The position numbers and the translations under genes were made by a program. The notes under the pieces are model-generated. The model did no database searches and was not told where the DNA came from. It saw only the letters and a program-made list of their open reading frames with translations. This document shows positions 61,460 through 64,000 of a stretch of DNA of 64,000 nt, piece by piece (within the stretch, counting starts at the first letter, position 1; the number at the start of each line of letters is the position of its first letter). Origin of the DNA: Eutreptiella sp. 'Long Island Sound 2002' (Eukaryota; Euglenozoa; Euglenophyceae; Eutreptiales; Eutreptiaceae); NCBI GenBank assembly GCA_964036045.1, contig OZ038381.1, positions 139,449,657 to 139,513,656 of the forward strand, given 5' to 3'.

Positions 61460-63640
61460 CATTGGGTACGAGCGACGGACTGTGTCCCCTACCTGGGACT
61501 CCAGCTGCAGCGGGACGGGGGGTTCTCCCTGCAGCGCAAACACCGGCTACGCCTGGCGGCCGTGCACCACTGGTGCCTCAACACCCTCACGCCGCCGACA
61601 GTGGTGCAGGACGTCATCCTGGCGATCCTCCGGGGGGTGACACAGTACGTCGCCCCTTTCATCGCCAACAACTCCGACACCGCGCGCCACCAGGACCACA
61701 TCACGGTCCAGGTCGCGGAGGACAGGGCGCTGTACGCCTTCGACGCCTCGCGGGACAGCCTGCAGGATGACCGGACCCTGGGGCTCACACTGGTACCAAC
61801 GCAGTGCCAGCAGGCAGCGGTGGCCCTCGTGGGTACACTCCTCCACCACCGCTCGACCTCTGTGCGCGCCGAGGTCACCAATATGTTCTGAGAAATAGCC
61901 GGCGCGTACGGAATATGTCCCGAGGTGCACTACCCCGTCCCGGAGTTCGCAACTCTAGCGGGAGGTGACTGGGTCCACCGCATACCCCAGGCCTTGGCCG
62001 CCCTGGGAGTGGGGCTCTACAACCCCATTGCGTGCCCGAGGGCGGCCCACGTCCAACTACAGTACCCACCAGGCAACATCGTCACGCTGCGCACCATCAA
62101 GCTGCGACACCGCGACACGTGCCGCCTGACGGTGCCGCACACGACGCCGTGGCATGGGCACCACGGGCCACGCCACCCCTTCCCCGACAACGACGACCCG
62201 TGGCCGATGGCGGTGCGGGAATGCCTCAACCAATGCACCGATGAACACCTCCACTATTGCCGCCGCGAGCAGGAGCCCACCAACCACCCCGGGTGGCGCC
62301 ACGCCTTGGTCCACCTCTTCCACACCACTGGCACAGGGGACCCCCGCCTGAGACTCGTCCACCCAACGAGGGCTACGCAGGACGCCCACACCTGCCCACG
62401 GGTGACCCCGGACGGCCTGCACCTCCACGTTGGGAGCTACCGCCGCCGGGGCGGCCTATCCCCCCTCACGCGCGGGGCGGCGCACCACCTGCCGGCGGCC
62501 CTCATGTACATCCTCCACAACGTACTCGCGGAAAGCGAGCACCGAGAGCCTAACGCGGATGTGGCGTGGCCCGAGCCCCTGCGCCCCCGGCCCCACGCGC
62601 CGACGCCGGTGTGGTTGGTGACCACGGACGACCAATGCACCCGAGCGGAGGGGCAAGCGCAGCCCCAGGTCGAGTGGGTAATAGTGCGGGTAAGGGCAGG
62701 CCAGCCCAGGCCCCGCGGACTCCCCCGTGGCACCGCCATGCTGGTAGCTATGGGGGTGCCGCACGACCCACACATGGCAGTGCACGCGCTGGAGGACCGA
62801 CCGGAGGACACGGGACACCTGGTGGTGCACCAGCGCGGAGGCCCGGCGTGGCTCAAGGAACATGTGACGGCACTTGGGTCCTGGGCAAGCACGATTGCCG
62901 GAGCGGAAATCCGGCTGCACGACCACCCGGCGATCAGCCCCGCCGACACCAGGGCGCTGAGCGTGGACCAACTGACCCCAAGCCACCCCGACGTCCGGTG
63001 GCACTCCATCGACCTCAACGCGGGGTGGCTCAGCCCCACCGGGTACTACTGGATCCCGGAGGCCTGGGGCCGGACCTCTTCCGACGTGTCAGGGGGTGGA
63101 CCCTGCAAACACGCCAGCAGCGTCGCTCTCGCCGCCGACCTCACCCGCACGTGGGTGGTGGCCATCTCCGGCACGGTGCCCGACGGGGAGGGGATGGCCG
63201 CCTCCCTCCTCTACAATACGGCGCCCACCGACCATGGGTCCACACAGTGGACGCCGAAGTCGTCCTCCACCTCCTGCGACACGCGGATCGCGAGCGGACC
63301 ACGGGGGTCCCCGCGGGCGTGGCAAAAGTGGGCAACCAGATGCCCCTATGGTGGCTCTGGGACGGCCTGTGCGCGCGAGGGCGACACGCCGGGCACCCGT
63401 TCTGGTACGTCCGAGCCACCTCGCACCACAGTTACGCCCTACTGCACAAGGCGGACTGGGCAGTGTCCCAGGACACCGTCCTGCAGAACACGCCCCCGGA
63501 CCCTTGCCACGCCCAGTTCATTGTCGCCGGTCGTGACCGCCACCTCGATCTACAGCCCCCAACGATGCGGACCCTCGGCGAGGTTGCGCAGCGGGCGCAG
63601 ACGGACCATGCGCTGTAGAGCGAGGACACACACCTCTGGG
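61460..63640 (+). pseudogene. ORF2 of LINE A2: RT thumb, linker and RNase H-like domain
   Basis: Continues in frame after TGA 61457-61459 and again after TGA 61889-61891, where A1 has CGA. The 61925-63240 frame shares long stretches with A1 20693-19400. A frameshift near 63240 leads to TVDAEVVLHLLRH and VRATSHHS...HKADW, resembling the Asp, His and Asp of an RNase H fold. TAG at 63616-63618 replaces a Lys codon of A1. The first acidic residues of RNase H are not certain. Confidence 0.65.
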
Positions 63641-64000
63641 CGCGGCCCACGGCACAGCCTATGTCCACGCCCGGGACCTCACCGTGACGCCAACCAACCG
63701 CCGGGCGCTGCGGGCCAGAGACGGCCACACGCCGGTGCGGCGCAGGCTCTGCTTCCGTAAGGAGCGGCTCACCGGCGTCGCCGTCCTCCCACAACCGTGC
63801 CTCCTATGCGGCGGACCGGAGGAGACCCCGGCGCACATGCACGTGGGGTGCGCCCACTCACGGCTCCTCTGGCCCCACTACCGCCAGGGGGTACACGAGG
63901 CGGCCCGCCGCCTCCCACCCGGGGACAAAGCCCTGTGGGTGGCCTCGTGGCGCTCCGCAGGCGCAGCATGGACGGAAGTCTTCTGCTCCGGGCTCGTGCC
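63641..64000 (+). pseudogene. ORF2 of LINE A2: CCHC-type knuckle, running off the window
   Basis: In a further shifted frame CLLCGGPEETPAHMHVGC (63798-63851) matches the A1 knuckle with two changes and is followed by HSRLLWPHYRQG and a Trp-rich helix. The window ends inside the ORF; the equivalent of the next ~1.5 kb of ORF2 is seen in A1 at 18780-17240. Confidence 0.65.

Larger units (their letters stand above)
51303..64000 (+). mobile_element. LINE A2: 5' part of a giant non-LTR retrotransposon, cut by the window end
   Basis: Plus-strand element of the same family as A1; the two align closely over A2 61378-63850. It begins with (or follows) the monomer array, then carries a CCCH-finger ORF, a frameshifted second ORF, and a long ORF2 with C2H2 finger, EEP endonuclease, RT, RNase H-like domain and CCHC knuckle. 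Several stops, frameshifts and a YMDN active site mark it as inactive. The 3' half lies outside the window but is represented by A1. Confidence 0.82.

Noticed and set aside
6677-63618. UGA reassigned as a sense codon in this genome (several in-frame TGAs seen)
   Set aside because: The aligned positions are TGG, CGA or GGA in the sibling copy, a TAG also occurs at 63616, and the intact pol uses no internal TGA. Ordinary decay explains all but the gag-pol stop.

Overview
This window is eukaryotic and consists almost entirely of transposable elements and satellite-like repeats. I see no rRNA or intact tRNA gene, and no single-copy cellular gene I would defend. Host stretches of moderate GC (about 9.4-11.4, 21.3-32.8 and 39.2-41.8 kb) alternate abruptly with very GC-rich inserts (11.4-21.2, 32.8-39.2 and 41.8-64 kb). 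Large non-LTR retrotransposons, a chromodomain-bearing Ty3/gypsy element, tRNA-headed short repeats and poly-G/C tracts fit a repeat-loaded unicellular alga or protist genome such as a dinoflagellate or green alga. The species cannot be read from the sequence.

Layout. 1-9.3 kb: a Ty3/gypsy element on the minus strand with intact gag and pol in the same frame, separated by one TGA in a UGA-CGG context. 9.3-11.4 and 21.24-21.4 kb: a gag-like coiled-coil gene (minus) split by a 9.84-kb LINE copy (A1, minus, 11397-21239). A1 has a 17-bp target-site duplication and a heptamer tail. 22.8-25.7 kb: a second, decayed gag-like gene with a CCHC knuckle. 25.7-30.1 kb: minisatellites, hairpins and tRNA-like heads. 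30.1-41.2 kb: three tandem units of an approximately 1.1-kb repeat (family R), broken by a 1.3-kb insert with a TTAC tail and by a 6.4-kb GC-rich element (B1, plus). B1 has a 50-bp tandem array at its 5' end and a TACC tail. 41.8-51.3 kb: B2, a minus-strand relative of B1 with the same tail, carrying a nested element with two 932/933-bp LTR-like repeats (43727-46227). 51.3-64 kb: an array of about 18 alternating 210-bp monomers, followed by the 5' part of a second A-family LINE (A2, plus) that runs off the window.

How the parts relate. A1 and A2 overlap from the reverse transcriptase thumb to a C-terminal zinc knuckle, so they complement each other. A2 supplies a CCCH-finger ORF, a second ORF, and a long ORF2 (C2H2 finger, EEP endonuclease, reverse transcriptase, RNase H-like domain). 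A1 supplies the ORF2 C-terminus, further downstream ORFs, a C-rich 3' region and the tail. The composite is about 16 kb without the array. B2 shows the same unusual order: the end of an apparent ORF2 overlaps by 29 nt a downstream ORF shared with B1. All LINE copies here carry stops or frameshifts and A2 has YMDN instead of YxDD, so they look dead. The Ty3/gypsy gag-pol is the only intact coding unit.
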